Source: Candidatus Bathyarchaeia archaeon
Lineage (GTDB): Archaea > Thermoproteota > Bathyarchaeia > Bathyarchaeales > Bathycorpusculaceae
Length of the DNA stretch: 64,000 bases
Assembly (NCBI GenBank): GCA_038728085.1
Contig: JAVYUU010000002.1
Span: 124,001-188,000 of the forward strand
Direction: 5' to 3'
The position numbers and the translations under genes were made by a program. The notes below the pieces were generated by a model. It worked only from the letters and a program-made list of their open reading frames with translations. It searched no databases and was not told where the DNA came from. Shown piece by piece: positions 1-8,826 of the stretch (position 1 is the stretch's first letter; each line of letters starts with the position of its first letter).

Positions 1-617
1 AGGCTTCTGTCCAAAATTATTACTCGAACATTTTGTTCGATGTCCGTGGCAAGCCTGTAAGCCAAATAATATTCAGCGAGGGTCATGATCCAGTTGGCGA
101 TGGTTGAATTGTTGATTATTGACTCTTCGGTTAGCGGCTTTCCGAGGCTGACCTCACCGGGCTGTGAAACCTCAAAGAAGGTTTGGTCCACGTCTGGAAT
201 TTCGTTGACGTAGATGGGCACTACGCTGGATATGCCGGCGCCGTGCTTGGCGGTTCGCTCATCATACTTGACCGTGGGCGGCTTATCCTCATGAAAAGTT
301 ATTGTCCCCGTTGAGGCGTAGGCGCCGCCAAAAAAGACCACAAGATCGAAGAGGGGACGTGAGTACATGGTGCCATCTATGCCCGCAAAACGCACAGAGG
401 AGGCCCCAAAAAACTCTTTTGCGGTTTCATACGCCTCCTTTGTGTTGAAGCCTATTCTGATCAAGTTTGAGAGGAGACTCTCATAGAAGTTTTTTAGGCA
501 GGAGAAGCGCTGCTCATAATCCAGAACCTGCATGGAAGCTCCGATTTTAAGCATGTTGCACGTCCGCTTTATGGCGTTGCTCAAGGGCGAAAGCTGCACC
601 AATTCCACCGCCAACAA
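1..617 (-). CDS. NurA-like nuclease domain protein (partial, C-terminus off window)
   Basis: An open frame of about 205 codons runs from TTG codons at 617/614 off the left edge. The translation contains RFAGIDGTMY (about residues 75-84) and, near the edge, VRVIILDRS. These resemble the two acidic motifs of the NurA nuclease domain, where aspartates bind Mn2+ and cleave DNA 5' to 3', usually with the HerA helicase at double-strand breaks. The frame is intact and has ordinary codon use. The first 60 residues are helical and could be a family-specific extension. Start choice is uncertain: TTG 617 or 614, GTG 608, or internal ATG codons. The gene is divergent from the acetyltransferase at 739. 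NurA is a family-level inference from two short motifs; HerA is not in view. Confidence 0.6.
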   Translation of the reverse strand, partial: MLAVELVQLSPLSNAIKRTCNMLKIGASMQVLDYEQRFSCLKNFYESLLSNLIRIGFNTKEAYETAKEFFGASSVRFAGIDGTMYSRPLFDLVVFFGGAYASTGTITFHEDKPPTVKYDERTAKHGAGISSVVPIYVNEIPDVDQTFFEVSQPGEVSLGKPLTEESIINNSTIANWIMTLAEYYLAYRLATDIEQNVRVIILDRS

Positions 618-681
618 TTAAACAGTAGGCTGGTAAAAACATTTTCAAGAATTCATTTGAAACGTCTTCTCCTCAGAATCT

Positions 682-688
682 TTTATAT
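682..688 (+). promoter_or_regulatory. TATA box for the acetyltransferase gene
   Basis: TTTATAT lies about 55 bases before the TTG at 739, which would put transcription start near 710. It is the only good archaeal TATA-like element in the divergent gap 618-738. Confidence 0.45.
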
Positions 689-738
689 TGCCTTTCAGCA
701 AAATCTAGCTTGAAACCACCAGCTGAAAAGGGTCTATT

Positions 739-1227
739 TTGAAACATAAACACGCCCGCAAAAGACAGGTTGAAATTGAAGTTAGGCAAATGACATTGGA
801 GGATTTACCAGAAGTTTGGCGATTAAGCGAAGAGGTCTTCACACCCGAAAAGCTTCAGTTCACCTACCGCACATGGAATATAAACGAGCTACTCTCGCTT
901 TTCCAAGAAGAACCAGAACTGTGCCTAGTGGCTGAAGACGTAAACTCAAAGAAGATTATTGGATTCGCCCTAGGCACAATCCTTAAACGTCCTTTCAGCC
1001 CATGGACCTACGGCTACTTCCTATGGATAGGCGTGAAAAAGATGAGGCGACGCCGAGGCATCGGCAAGAAACTTTACAGAGAACTAGAAAAACGCTTCAA
1101 GGAGAAGGGCGCCCGCATAGCCATAGTGGACGTTGAAGGAACAAATGTGGCTGGCATGCGATTCATGGAAAAGCTAGGCTTCAAGCGAAGCCAAACCTAC
1201 GTGTGGTACAGTAAACTCCTTGAATAG
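739..1227 (+). CDS. GNAT-family N-acetyltransferase
   Basis: A 162-residue protein of the GCN5-related acetyltransferase fold, which moves acetyl from acetyl-CoA to an amine. The pyrophosphate-binding motif A is visible as RRRRGIGKKLY (about residues 104-114, R-x-x-G-x-G). It is followed by the beta5/alpha4 region with DVEGTNVAGMRFMEKLGF, typical of RimI-like enzymes that acetylate protein N-termini. Start is TTG at 739; the first ATG in frame is too far inside (M18). The length fits the family. A second RimI-like gene is at 10174, and that one matches RimI/Ard1 better, so the substrate here cannot be named. Confidence 0.85.
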   Translation: MKHKHARKRQVEIEVRQMTLEDLPEVWRLSEEVFTPEKLQFTYRTWNINELLSLFQEEPELCLVAEDVNSKKIIGFALGTILKRPFSPWTYGYFLWIGVKKMRRRRGIGKKLYRELEKRFKEKGARIAIVDVEGTNVAGMRFMEKLGFKRSQTYVWYSKLLE

Positions 1228-1325
1228 GTATTTGCTAAAACTTATATGAAGGTTCCAAAAAAGCCTAAATAACCCTCAAGATACTGCAATTCATATCGTC
1301 TACTAAGGTGATATAGAGAGGTTCG

Positions 1326-2483
1326 TTGCAGAAAAAGGATTTTAAAGCCCTCGGTGTTGCCTCATGCATTTACTTCCTCTCCAGCAATTTAACAAGCATG
1401 TTCCTTCCAGTCTATTATTTAAGACTTGGATTGGGTGTAGGTGACATTGTTCTGCTTTTGCTGGCTACATTCATGATTATTGGGCTCTTGCCCATTACAT
1501 TGCTGATGTTTATCCGAAATTTCGAGTGTTTGATATGTTTTGGCGTTTTATTCACTATGATATTCTACACGCTGTTAATGTTTGTTAGAAATCCCGTTGT
1601 GCTGGGCATAGTCTACGGTCTAAGCATAGCCACTTTTTGGCCAAGCTTTAACCTACTCCAATTTAGGCTCAGCGAATCCAACATTAGGGCGCGCTCAGTA
1701 AGCCTCTTCTCCATAATAATTCCATCAGTCGCCAGCATAGTTGGCCCAGCAACCGGAGGTTTACTCATTGAGAAAATTGGTTTCACAGCAGTTTTTGGCT
1801 TCGCCGTAGCATTATACCTTGTTGCGTTGATCTTTTTCATGCGAGTGAGGTTTAGACGAGAAACTTTTGGTTTAACTGTTCCGCGAAGCAGAAAGCTCTC
1901 CATATTCTTCGCCACGTTTATAATTTTTGGAATGTGCGAAGCTTACTGGTTGGCTTATCCCCTCTTTGTTAATAGGATTTCTGAAACGGTTTCTAGAATG
2001 GGTTTCGTCCTAGCCCTAACAAGCTTAGTGGTCTCCGTCATAACCTTCTTGGTGAATTGGCTTTCAGACATTAAAATGCGACGGGCGGAATTCGCAATAA
2101 TGGGCGTGATGCTAAACGCCGCATGGTTCTTCCTCATAGGACATGCCACAGCACCCCAGCATATTGTATCTCTATCAGCCCTATCTGGTTTGGCAAGTGC
2201 CTTCACTATCTCATGGTTCGCCCACTACGGAGACTCCTTCAGCCGAGAACACTACGCAAGCATTCTAGTCCTGATGGAGGTGGGACTGATGACTGGAAGA
2301 CTACTCAATCTCGTGCCAACATACATCTTCATTTCAAGGGCGGATTATCAAAGCTACTTCACGCTTCTTGGAACACTCATTTTGTCGGTCATTCCATTCT
2401 TGGCTTACGGCAGGAGTAAGCGGAAGAATGCATATAGGCTATTGCTTACATGGAAAGCCCATTTCAAGCATGGTTCCATGTAA
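1326..2483 (+). CDS. MFS-type membrane transporter
   Basis: A 385-residue, strongly hydrophobic protein with about 11-12 predicted membrane spans arranged as two halves. The linker around residues 170-190 is basic (RVRFRRETFGL, RSRKLS). The N-terminal half has the MFS-like stretch SLFSIIIPSVASIVGPATGGLLIEK split across two helices, where GPATGG resembles the motif found in helix 5 of drug/H+ antiporters. Start is TTG 1326, preceded by GAGAGG at 1316-1321. A TATA-like element, ACTTATATGA, lies near 1240. The substrate is unknown; no neighbouring gene suggests one. Confidence 0.8.
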   Translation: MQKKDFKALGVASCIYFLSSNLTSMFLPVYYLRLGLGVGDIVLLLLATFMIIGLLPITLLMFIRNFECLICFGVLFTMIFYTLLMFVRNPVVLGIVYGLSIATFWPSFNLLQFRLSESNIRARSVSLFSIIIPSVASIVGPATGGLLIEKIGFTAVFGFAVALYLVALIFFMRVRFRRETFGLTVPRSRKLSIFFATFIIFGMCEAYWLAYPLFVNRISETVSRMGFVLALTSLVVSVITFLVNWLSDIKMRRAEFAIMGVMLNAAWFFLIGHATAPQHIVSLSALSGLASAFTISWFAHYGDSFSREHYASILVLMEVGLMTGRLLNLVPTYIFISRADYQSYFTLLGTLILSVIPFLAYGRSKRKNAYRLLLTWKAHFKHGSM

Positions 2484-2573
2484 AAAATGCTTCCATGCTC
2501 GAAATGAATGGAAAATTATTTATCTATCATCATGAGAAAACCATGGTTATCGAGGACGTTGGAGGAAAAGTTG

Positions 2574-2744
2574 ATGGCTAAATGTCCAAAGTGCGGAACC
2601 CAAGTTGCAAACCCGAGAAAGAAGTGGACCATGGCTGGGCGCCCAGACAAGTCCGGCAAGAGAATGCAGCTGGAAATAGGGCTTTTTGACTGCCCAAAAT
2701 GCAAGAAACCCTTCCGAGAAGTCCTAAGCAAGAAGAAGGTTTAG
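2574..2744 (+). CDS. small zinc-ribbon protein, Cren7-like (copy 1)
   Basis: A 56-residue basic protein. The start is ATG 2574 because a perfect Shine-Dalgarno GGAGG sits at 2561-2565; the open frame runs back to 2508 but without a ribosome site. Two CxxC pairs (CPKCGT at residues 4-9, CPKCKK near 38-43) predict one structural zinc. Between them lie a tryptophan (KKWTMAG), a Lys/Arg-rich strand, and EIGLFDCP ending in FREV. The pattern W, basic strand, IGLF, P, K, FR is the same as in the crenarchaeal chromatin protein Cren7 (an SH3-like beta barrel that binds and bends duplex DNA). Being a chromatin protein is inference. The second copy follows 30 bases downstream, so they are probably co-transcribed. 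Confidence 0.75.
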   Translation: MAKCPKCGTQVANPRKKWTMAGRPDKSGKRMQLEIGLFDCPKCKKPFREVLSKKKV

Positions 2745-2774
2745 GTAAATAAATCTACAGCGCGGGCTTCAACC

Positions 2775-2984
2775 ATGCCGAAAACAAGGCAAAACCTCTG
2801 CCCAGAATGCGGGACAGAAGTGAAGGACCCCTATAAAACGTGGGAGCTTATTGCGCCATTTCCAGACAAGAAAATGCGGATAACCATGACCGTCTTCGGC
2901 ATGTACGAATGCCCAAAATGCGGAAAGAAGTTCAAGGGTATAGTGAGCAAAGTCAAGCTGGGCGCCGAAGGAATAGAAATATAA
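2775..2984 (+). CDS. small zinc-ribbon protein, Cren7-like (copy 2)
   Basis: A 69-residue protein starting at ATG 2775. It is a diverged tandem paralogue of the preceding gene: CPECGTEVKDP, then KTWELIAPFPDKK, then TVFGMYECPKCGKKFKG. It keeps both CxxC pairs, the central Trp, the LAP-like turn found in Cren7 (LIAP here), and the Phe-Lys that replaces Cren7 Phe-Arg. It is longer at the C-terminus and less basic than copy 1. The pair may form two chromatin proteins or a DNA- or RNA-binding ribbon pair; no direct functional evidence is in the sequence. Confidence 0.7.
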   Translation: MPKTRQNLCPECGTEVKDPYKTWELIAPFPDKKMRITMTVFGMYECPKCGKKFKGIVSKVKLGAEGIEI

Positions 2985-3090
2985 CCAAAAACGTCTATCC
3001 TCCCCCTATTTATTTCATTTTTCAAGCGTTAAGTTTTAAAACATGAAGAAATAATTCACCAAGAATAACCCTCAAAAAGAAGGCACAAAA

Positions 3091-4041
3091 TTGGCATTTG
3101 AAACCCTTAGGAAACTCTGGAAAAACGAGTACTTCCAAACAGCCATAACGGTTGCATTACTCCTTCTCATAGTTTTAGGCGGCTACTATGGTGCACAAGC
3201 AGTTCTAGGCACACCATACCCAGCCTTGGCGGTGGCGTCTGGAAGCATGCTTCCAACACTAAACATAGGCGACCTCATAATAGTCCAAAAGATAGACCCA
3301 GCCCAAATAAAAGCTGACCCCTATGGTTTGACAGGCGACATTCTAGTTTACAGGAGGGGGGATGAACTTATAGTTCACAGAGCCGTTAAAGTGGAGGAGA
3401 GGGGAGATCTATACTATATTACAACCCGTGGAGACAACAGCGGCGTAAACGACCCTCCATGGCCATCCACAGCCCTCGTGGGCAAGGTGATAGCGAGAAT
3501 CCCCTATGTGGGGAATCTTCCACTGCTAATGCACTCCGAGAGAAACATGTACATCCTATTCCTGCTGGTTCTGGTGATCCTCATAGTCCTAATGCTGCCT
3601 TCGGGTCCAAGCGGTGAAGAAAAAGAGGGAGAAGAGAAAACTGCTGAAAAATCAGGGTTTAGTAAAATTAATTGGGGTCCAGTCTTTTATATCGTTGTTA
3701 ATGTTCTAATCGTAGGCCTCATAATCTTTAGCCTTTGGGGTTCATATACGTTCTGGCAGCCTGGTGCCAACCCACCATGGGCAACCATTCGGGGAATATA
3801 CGCTGACCTCCAGTATCATGAGGAATTTGGCAGAGCCCATCTTTCACAGGGCTTTCTGGCCTACAGAATCGATTGTGAGATAAGCAGTGGAATCCGCATT
3901 GGCGTTCAAACCTTTGCATGGTATCAATTCTTCGCTCTTATCTTAGTCTCCTTCAATCTTTGGAAACTATACAGCTTTTTGAAGTTGCGGAAGGCTAGAA
4001 GAGTAGAGCAAAACATGGCTTCTACAGCATTACACGTTTAA
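3091..4041 (+). CDS. signal peptidase I (archaeal/ER type) with extra C-terminal membrane region
   Basis: Membrane serine protease that removes signal peptides from exported proteins. An N-terminal anchor (about residues 18-36) is followed by the catalytic box ASGSMLPTL with the nucleophile Ser52. The second box DELIVHRAV has His96, which takes the place of the bacterial general-base Lys. The third box RGDNSGVND has Asp115 and Asp121. Ser-His-Asp is the archaeal/eukaryotic SPase arrangement. The catalytic part ends near residue 150. The remaining 165 residues hold three further membrane spans (about 153-170, 199-220, 275-295), which makes this enzyme longer than usual. Start TTG 3091. It overlaps the convergent PAP2 gene by 20 bases. 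Confidence 0.9.
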   Translation: MAFETLRKLWKNEYFQTAITVALLLLIVLGGYYGAQAVLGTPYPALAVASGSMLPTLNIGDLIIVQKIDPAQIKADPYGLTGDILVYRRGDELIVHRAVKVEERGDLYYITTRGDNSGVNDPPWPSTALVGKVIARIPYVGNLPLLMHSERNMYILFLLVLVILIVLMLPSGPSGEEKEGEEKTAEKSGFSKINWGPVFYIVVNVLIVGLIIFSLWGSYTFWQPGANPPWATIRGIYADLQYHEEFGRAHLSQGFLAYRIDCEISSGIRIGVQTFAWYQFFALILVSFNLWKLYSFLKLRKARRVEQNMASTALHV

Positions 4042-4969
4042 AGGAGAAGAGGTAAACTTGTTCACTTTTCTGGTATAATGGAAGCCCAGCCTTCTCCAAA
4101 CTATCCAGTATCGAGCTAGCTATGGAATCGCTGAAGGCAAAGATTCCCCTAAACAGATTTTCCTTCTTGCATGCTATTATGACGGCGACCGTTGCGTAGA
4201 CAATCCCGCCAATAACATCGATTACGTAGTGTTCGCCAAGGTAAACGGCGCTGAACCATATCACCGCTGGAAAAACGAAAATCGGCAGAGCCCTTCTCTT
4301 CCATGCCTTAAAGGCGAAGAGAGCAATGAGCCACGGATAAGCTGAGTGAAGGCTTGGAAAAGCCGCGAAAGGATTCACGCCAACATAGTCGTATATCGTT
4401 TGGAACACTGGAACCCCCAGGCGACGGTCCACTTGGAAGAGCACACGGGTGGCATTAACACCGTACCATGGTGGAGCAACGGGATAGACAAGAAACGTTA
4501 GCAGGGCGCTGTAAGTGCAGAAGGCAAAGGCAAGTGCGTATCTTTGATAGTATTCCGGTCTATATCGCCACAGAGCAAAGGCGAACACTGTTGGCGCTAT
4601 GAGGTGCACGGAGTAAAAAACCGTGCCCATGCAGTCCAGTATGGGCATTCTATATTGCTGAAGCACAAAAGTTGGGAGCGTTTTAAACATCCATAGATCT
4701 GCAGCTATAGGCTCGTGGACATGTATATACCTTGGAACAGAGTCAATAAGCCTATTCAAAGCCTCATAGGATAGGAAGGATATGATGAAAGGCGAAAAGG
4801 TTTTCAGGAAACGGTTACCCCTCCCAGTGTAGGAGGCATAAACAAACAGAAATAGAAACACCATTTCAGGTCCGGGAAAGATTCCATGAGTTAAGTAGTA
4901 TCCCAAGAGAACGGTTGCGAAAATGGCAGGCGGCACGAACAGGTAGTTTGGCCGACTGGGATTCTTCAA
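4022..4969 (-). CDS. PAP2-superfamily membrane phosphatase / inositol-phosphotransferase-like protein
   Basis: A 315-residue polytopic membrane protein. The PAP2 phosphatase motifs 2 and 3 are visible: AFPSLHSAYP (S-x-H) and YLGEHYVIDVIGG (G-E-H-Y-x-x-D). Motif 1 is poor, as in the AUR1/inositol phosphorylceramide synthase branch, which transfers a phospho-headgroup between lipids. An aromatic stretch, PVAPPWYGVN, is also typical of that branch. A role in archaeal polar-lipid headgroup metabolism is plausible but inferred. Start TTG 4969, preceded by GGTGAGGG. The gene is divergent from tbp and convergent with the signal peptidase gene. Confidence 0.8.
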   Translation of the reverse strand: MKNPSRPNYLFVPPAIFATVLLGYYLTHGIFPGPEMVFLFLFVYASYTGRGNRFLKTFSPFIISFLSYEALNRLIDSVPRYIHVHEPIAADLWMFKTLPTFVLQQYRMPILDCMGTVFYSVHLIAPTVFAFALWRYRPEYYQRYALAFAFCTYSALLTFLVYPVAPPWYGVNATRVLFQVDRRLGVPVFQTIYDYVGVNPFAAFPSLHSAYPWLIALFAFKAWKRRALPIFVFPAVIWFSAVYLGEHYVIDVIGGIVYATVAVIIACKKENLFRGIFAFSDSIASSILDSLEKAGLPLYQKSEQVYLFSFKRVML

Positions 4970-5070
4970 GCCCTCACCTTATGAAAGGGTTTGGTTTAGC
5001 GTTTATGGATTTAAAAGTTTCTGGAAAATCCCCCAGTTTCCATCAAGCGTCCAATGTTCAAACCTAAGGC

Positions 5071-5077
5071 TTTATAA
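5071..5077 (+). promoter_or_regulatory. TATA box of tbp
   Basis: TTTATAA about 40 bases before the tbp ATG, predicting a short leader (start near 5100). Confidence 0.55.
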
Positions 5078-5112
5078 AGGGTATTTAAGGACTTCATATG
5101 TAGTGGTGTTTC

Positions 5113-5673
5113 ATGCCTAAGGTTAAAGCCATAATAAACATAGAGAACGTTGTGGCCTCAGCAACCCTAAACCAGAAGGTGGACTTGAACGCTGTAGTTA
5201 AGAGCTATCCGGGCGTTGAGTATCGTCCAGAGCAGTTTCCAGGGCTTGTTTTCAGGCTTAAAAGGCCTAAAACGGCGACTTTGATTTTCAATTCTGGGAA
5301 AATGGTTTGCACCGGAGCCAAGTCTGAGAAGGAGGCTAAAAGGGCGGTTATGAAGGTTATCAAGGAGCTCAAGCGAGGCGGAATAATAATCATCAGCAAG
5401 CCTGAACTCAAAATCCAGAACATTGTAGCCTCCGCCAGCCTGGGCGGCATGATAGACCTAGAGAAGGCAGCCTACACCCTTGGAAAAACTATGTATGAGC
5501 CTGAACAGTTTCCGGGGCTAATTTACCGCATGGACAATCCGAAGGTGGTTATACTGCTCTTTGCTAGCGGCAAGCTTGTGTGCACTGGAGCCAAGAGGGA
5601 GCAGGACGTTTACGATGCGGTCCACAAGCTCCACGAAATTTTAGAGGAGAAGGGGCTAATATTCTACGAATAA
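5113..5673 (+). CDS. tbp: TATA-box-binding protein
   Basis: General transcription factor that binds the TATA box and bends it, recruiting TFB and RNA polymerase. The 186 residues consist of two direct repeats of about 90. Each starts with an I-x-N-(I)-V-A-S-A motif (IENVVASATL, IQNIVASASL) and continues with YEPEQFPGLIYR-type and SGKLVCTGAK-type segments. These contain the intercalating phenylalanines and the TATA-contacting Val/Thr residues. There is no acidic tail. Length and both repeats are complete. It has its own promoter and is convergent with pyrE; a T-run at 5696-5700 between them could end the transcript. Confidence 0.98.
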   Translation: MPKVKAIINIENVVASATLNQKVDLNAVVKSYPGVEYRPEQFPGLVFRLKRPKTATLIFNSGKMVCTGAKSEKEAKRAVMKVIKELKRGGIIIISKPELKIQNIVASASLGGMIDLEKAAYTLGKTMYEPEQFPGLIYRMDNPKVVILLFASGKLVCTGAKREQDVYDAVHKLHEILEEKGLIFYE

Positions 5674-5698
5674 ATTGACGCTAACTTCTAACGCCTTT

Positions 5699-6316
5699 TT
5701 ATCCCCTTTTAACCTGCTTCAAAATCGTCTTTAATTGCTCCTCGTTTATTGCGCCCGTTTCATAGAGCATGTTGGCCGCCTCGCTGATTTTGACAACGGC
5801 GTGGAGTCTAATCCCATTTTTGCGGAGTTTCTCCCCACCGCCCTCTTCTCTGTCTAGGAGAACCACCGCATCGTTTACGACACCGCCCTCAGCGATGACG
5901 GCTTTTGCAGCCCGTCTGAGGGACAACCCCGTTGTGATGAGGTCGTCAACCAGTAATACACGGTCGCCTGGAGCTAGGATGCCTTCAACCCTTCTTTGTC
6001 TTCCATGGAGGCGTACGCCTTTCCGAATGTATATGAAGGGCTTTTTTAGGTTGTAGGCGATGATGGTGGCGAAGGGCATGCCAGCCATCGGGGTTCCTGC
6101 AACTCTTTCAAAGTTTTCGATGCCTATTTCATCCTTCACGAAGCTTGTGTAGATGTCGCATATCCTCTTGAAGGCATCTGGGAAGCTTGGAACCACCCGG
6201 AGGTCTATATAGTAGGGGCTTATTTTTCCGCTGGTGAGCTTGAAGGTTCCAAATTGCAGTGCGCCGATTTTATTCAGTATTTTGCAGACTTCAGCCTTCA
6301 CGTTTTCCTGCTGCAT
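5699..6316 (-). CDS. pyrE: orotate phosphoribosyltransferase
   Basis: Joins orotate to PRPP to give OMP, the fifth step of UMP synthesis. The PRPP-binding motif VLLVDDLITTGLS (around residues 120-132) is intact. FKLTSGKISPYYIDLR near the N-terminus is the orotate-binding region characteristic of PyrE, and the flexible-loop Lys/Arg residues (YIRKGVRLHGR) are present. The 205-residue length is normal. Start ATG 6316. It lies 5 bases after the stop of the upstream hydrolase gene (6322-7014, same strand), so the two form an operon. Confidence 0.95.
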   Translation of the reverse strand: MQQENVKAEVCKILNKIGALQFGTFKLTSGKISPYYIDLRVVPSFPDAFKRICDIYTSFVKDEIGIENFERVAGTPMAGMPFATIIAYNLKKPFIYIRKGVRLHGRQRRVEGILAPGDRVLLVDDLITTGLSLRRAAKAVIAEGGVVNDAVVLLDREEGGGEKLRKNGIRLHAVVKISEAANMLYETGAINEEQLKTILKQVKRG

Positions 6317-6321
6317 TTAAG

Positions 6322-7014
6322 CTACACCTTTTTTGAAACTTGGTAAATTTTGCCTACCTCGGGGATGAGACATGTGGTTTTTGGCATTTCCCTCTTCAAG
6401 AGTTCTCCAAACTTTTTCAGATCGGCGCTTGAACCCGTGTGATAGGGAACCGCCACCTTGGGCTTTGTAAGCCTCGCTATTTCGAAACCCGTTTCTGGAG
6501 AGGCTCCCGGGGCAATTCCAACGGTGCAGAAGACGAGGTCGAATTTTTCCCTTTCCCCTATGGCAGCCATCTCCGGAAACGGGAGACTGTCCGCCGTGTG
6601 GAAAATTTTAACGCCATCCTCGCTTGTAATTATGTAGGATACAGGCGTAGACGCTGGCGGGTGATTGCATTTTTCAGCTTTAACGGAAACCCCGCCCACC
6701 TTAACCTCCAAGCCCGGTTGAACCTCGCTGAGCTTTTCTTGGGGGATAATGTTTCGCAGCCTTCTCGACGAGGTAGAATCAGCCACAACCATACACTGGG
6801 AGAGCTTGTGGATCTCTCCAACCAGTGAAGGGTCCAAGTGGTCATAGTGTTCATGGGTTATGAGCACGGCGTCCACATTCTGGAAAATTTTAGCCTTAAC
6901 ATCAACAGGGTCCACGACAAGGGTTTTCGACGGAGTTTTTATGGTGACTCCGGCGTAGCGGTTAAACCAGACAAACATTATCTCATTTTTTCCAGGGGTT
7001 TTTACAATAGCCAT
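6322..7014 (-). CDS. metallo-beta-lactamase-fold metal-dependent hydrolase (UlaG-like)
   Basis: A 230-residue single-domain hydrolase. The H-x-E-H-x-D-H-like metal motif is seen as THEHYDHLD (about residues 54-62), and later ligands as CNHPP, FHTADS and PYHTG. The pattern fits the UlaG/COG2220 branch, whose members are lactonases or phosphodiesterases acting on diverse substrates. The first gene of a two-gene unit with pyrE, which hints at but does not prove a link to nucleotide metabolism. ATG 7014 is the natural start. Confidence 0.85.
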   Translation of the reverse strand: MAIVKTPGKNEIMFVWFNRYAGVTIKTPSKTLVVDPVDVKAKIFQNVDAVLITHEHYDHLDPSLVGEIHKLSQCMVVADSTSSRRLRNIIPQEKLSEVQPGLEVKVGGVSVKAEKCNHPPASTPVSYIITSEDGVKIFHTADSLPFPEMAAIGEREKFDLVFCTVGIAPGASPETGFEIARLTKPKVAVPYHTGSSADLKKFGELLKREMPKTTCLIPEVGKIYQVSKKV

Positions 7015-7133
7015 ATGGGTTCCTCGCGTCCATATTTAATGGTGGCTATTCCTTAAAGAGCTTATGCTCCATGGACTTGGCTAAAACTTAATAGTTTTGG
7101 CATGTTATTTTCTCGGAAAGCTGGTGCAGATAG

Positions 7134-8783
7134 ATGAGGGCTGATGAAATTTTTGAGAGGATTGTGAACGAGTATTTGGAAAGGTTTTTGGAGAAGAACC
7201 CAGACTTCGCCACCTACCTTGGACTTCACGAACCATACGACTACATGCTCCCAAAAGGCTCCACGGAGAGGCTTATTGAAAACCTTCAGCTTATGGAGGA
7301 GTTGCTTAAACAACTCAGCGAGAAAGTGAAGCGTGAAGAGTTAAGCTTCGATCGCCAGATAGACTGGGAGGTTTTGGAGAAGGTCTATGAGCGCTGGAAG
7401 TTCGACTTCTACGAGAGACGCATACATGAGTTAAACCCGGATGTTTCAGAAGAGCTTGGCAGCCTAATCTTCATAATGTTCGCAAGAGACTATGCACCGC
7501 TGGAAAAAAGGCTGGACGCCATCGCCGCAAGAATAGAGAAGATGCCAAAATACTTGGAGGAGTTTCGCTCAAGATTCGAGAAATCGCGACCAGTGAAACT
7601 TTGGACGCAACTTGCCATAGAAAAAACCCAGAACATGATGGGCTTGTTTACTTTCATATTGCAAGCCATTAGGGGAAGGGTTTCAGACAAAGTTTATGAA
7701 AGACTTCAGAGGGCTGTGGAAAACCTTCAGCCAGCATTAAAGGTGCATCTGGAGTGGCTGCACAGCCTGCTCGACAAGACAATTGAGGAATGGGCTCTTG
7801 GACGGGAAAAATTCGAAAAGCTGCTCCAGCTCCGCGAGTTAGGCTTGAGTTCGGAGGAGATCCTCCAGCTTGGCGTGAAATACCTCAATGAGCTTAAAGC
7901 TGAGAGGGAAAAGCTTGCGAACCAGCTGGCTCCAGGGGAACCTGTCGAAAAGGTTTTGGAATTGATAGAGAGTAAGGCGCCTAAAACCTTTGAGGAGGCT
8001 CTTGAATACACAAGGCGGGTTATGGATGAGGCAAGACGCTTTGTCCAAGAAAAGGGAATTGCAACAGTCTATCCCGAAGACGTTCTGCTCGTAGAGGAAA
8101 CGCCAGCTTTTATGGCGCCGGTTTTACCTTTCGCCGCCCTAATGATGCCGGCAAAATACGACAAGCCCCAGATAGGCATATACTTGGTGACAAGACCCAA
8201 GGATCCGACGAACCTTGGAAAGCATTTAAACTATCCTTCAATAAGGAACACGGCGGTGCACGAGGCGTTTCCAGGTCACTTTTTGCAGGGAGCTATTTCA
8301 AATCGTGGAAGTGTTGTCCGCCTTTTAATTGATGGAGCGGAAACCGTTGAGGGTTGGGCTCACTACTGCGAGGAGCTTATGCAGGAGAAAGGCTTCATAA
8401 CGGATCTTGAAACACGTCTCATACAAGTTAATGATATGATCTGGAGGGCTGTGCGCATAATTGTGGATGTCAAGCTTTCAAGGGGTGAAATGACCTTCGA
8501 GGAGGCTGTTGAAATGCTTATGAAGGAAGCCGGAATGTCCAGAGAAGCCGCTGTGGCAGAGGTGAATCGCTACACCCAGACACCGGGATATCCGCTCTCT
8601 TACCTTCTCGGAAAACACTTAATCCTAAAGCTTAGGGAAGAGGTTAAACAAAAGATGGGCGACAAATTTGACGAAAAATTCTTCCACGATACAATATTGG
8701 CGAACGGCTACCTACCAATATCCCTGCTCCGCAAAATCTTCAACCACAAAATAAGCGAGCTTCAATGTCGGTCAAAGATTTAA
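7134..8783 (+). CDS. DUF885-family zinc metallopeptidase-like protein
   Basis: A 549-residue mostly helical protein. The diagnostic motif is HEAFPGH (His376, Glu377, His382), a gluzincin-like HExxxGH site. Downstream, EGWAHYCEELM supplies the third-ligand Glu. The family has members annotated as dipeptidyl-peptidase-like hydrolases, but the substrate of the archaeal branch is unknown. No signal peptide is seen, so it is probably cytoplasmic. Start ATG 7134. It is divergent from the UlaG-like gene and in line with the LarA-like gene 43 bases downstream, which has its own TATA-like element near 8803. Confidence 0.85.
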   Translation: MRADEIFERIVNEYLERFLEKNPDFATYLGLHEPYDYMLPKGSTERLIENLQLMEELLKQLSEKVKREELSFDRQIDWEVLEKVYERWKFDFYERRIHELNPDVSEELGSLIFIMFARDYAPLEKRLDAIAARIEKMPKYLEEFRSRFEKSRPVKLWTQLAIEKTQNMMGLFTFILQAIRGRVSDKVYERLQRAVENLQPALKVHLEWLHSLLDKTIEEWALGREKFEKLLQLRELGLSSEEILQLGVKYLNELKAEREKLANQLAPGEPVEKVLELIESKAPKTFEEALEYTRRVMDEARRFVQEKGIATVYPEDVLLVEETPAFMAPVLPFAALMMPAKYDKPQIGIYLVTRPKDPTNLGKHLNYPSIRNTAVHEAFPGHFLQGAISNRGSVVRLLIDGAETVEGWAHYCEELMQEKGFITDLETRLIQVNDMIWRAVRIIVDVKLSRGEMTFEEAVEMLMKEAGMSREAAVAEVNRYTQTPGYPLSYLLGKHLILKLREEVKQKMGDKFDEKFFHDTILANGYLPISLLRKIFNHKISELQCRSKI

Positions 8784-8826
8784 AATAGTGGGAAACCCAA
8801 GCGTTTATAGCCGCCAGTGATGTCGA

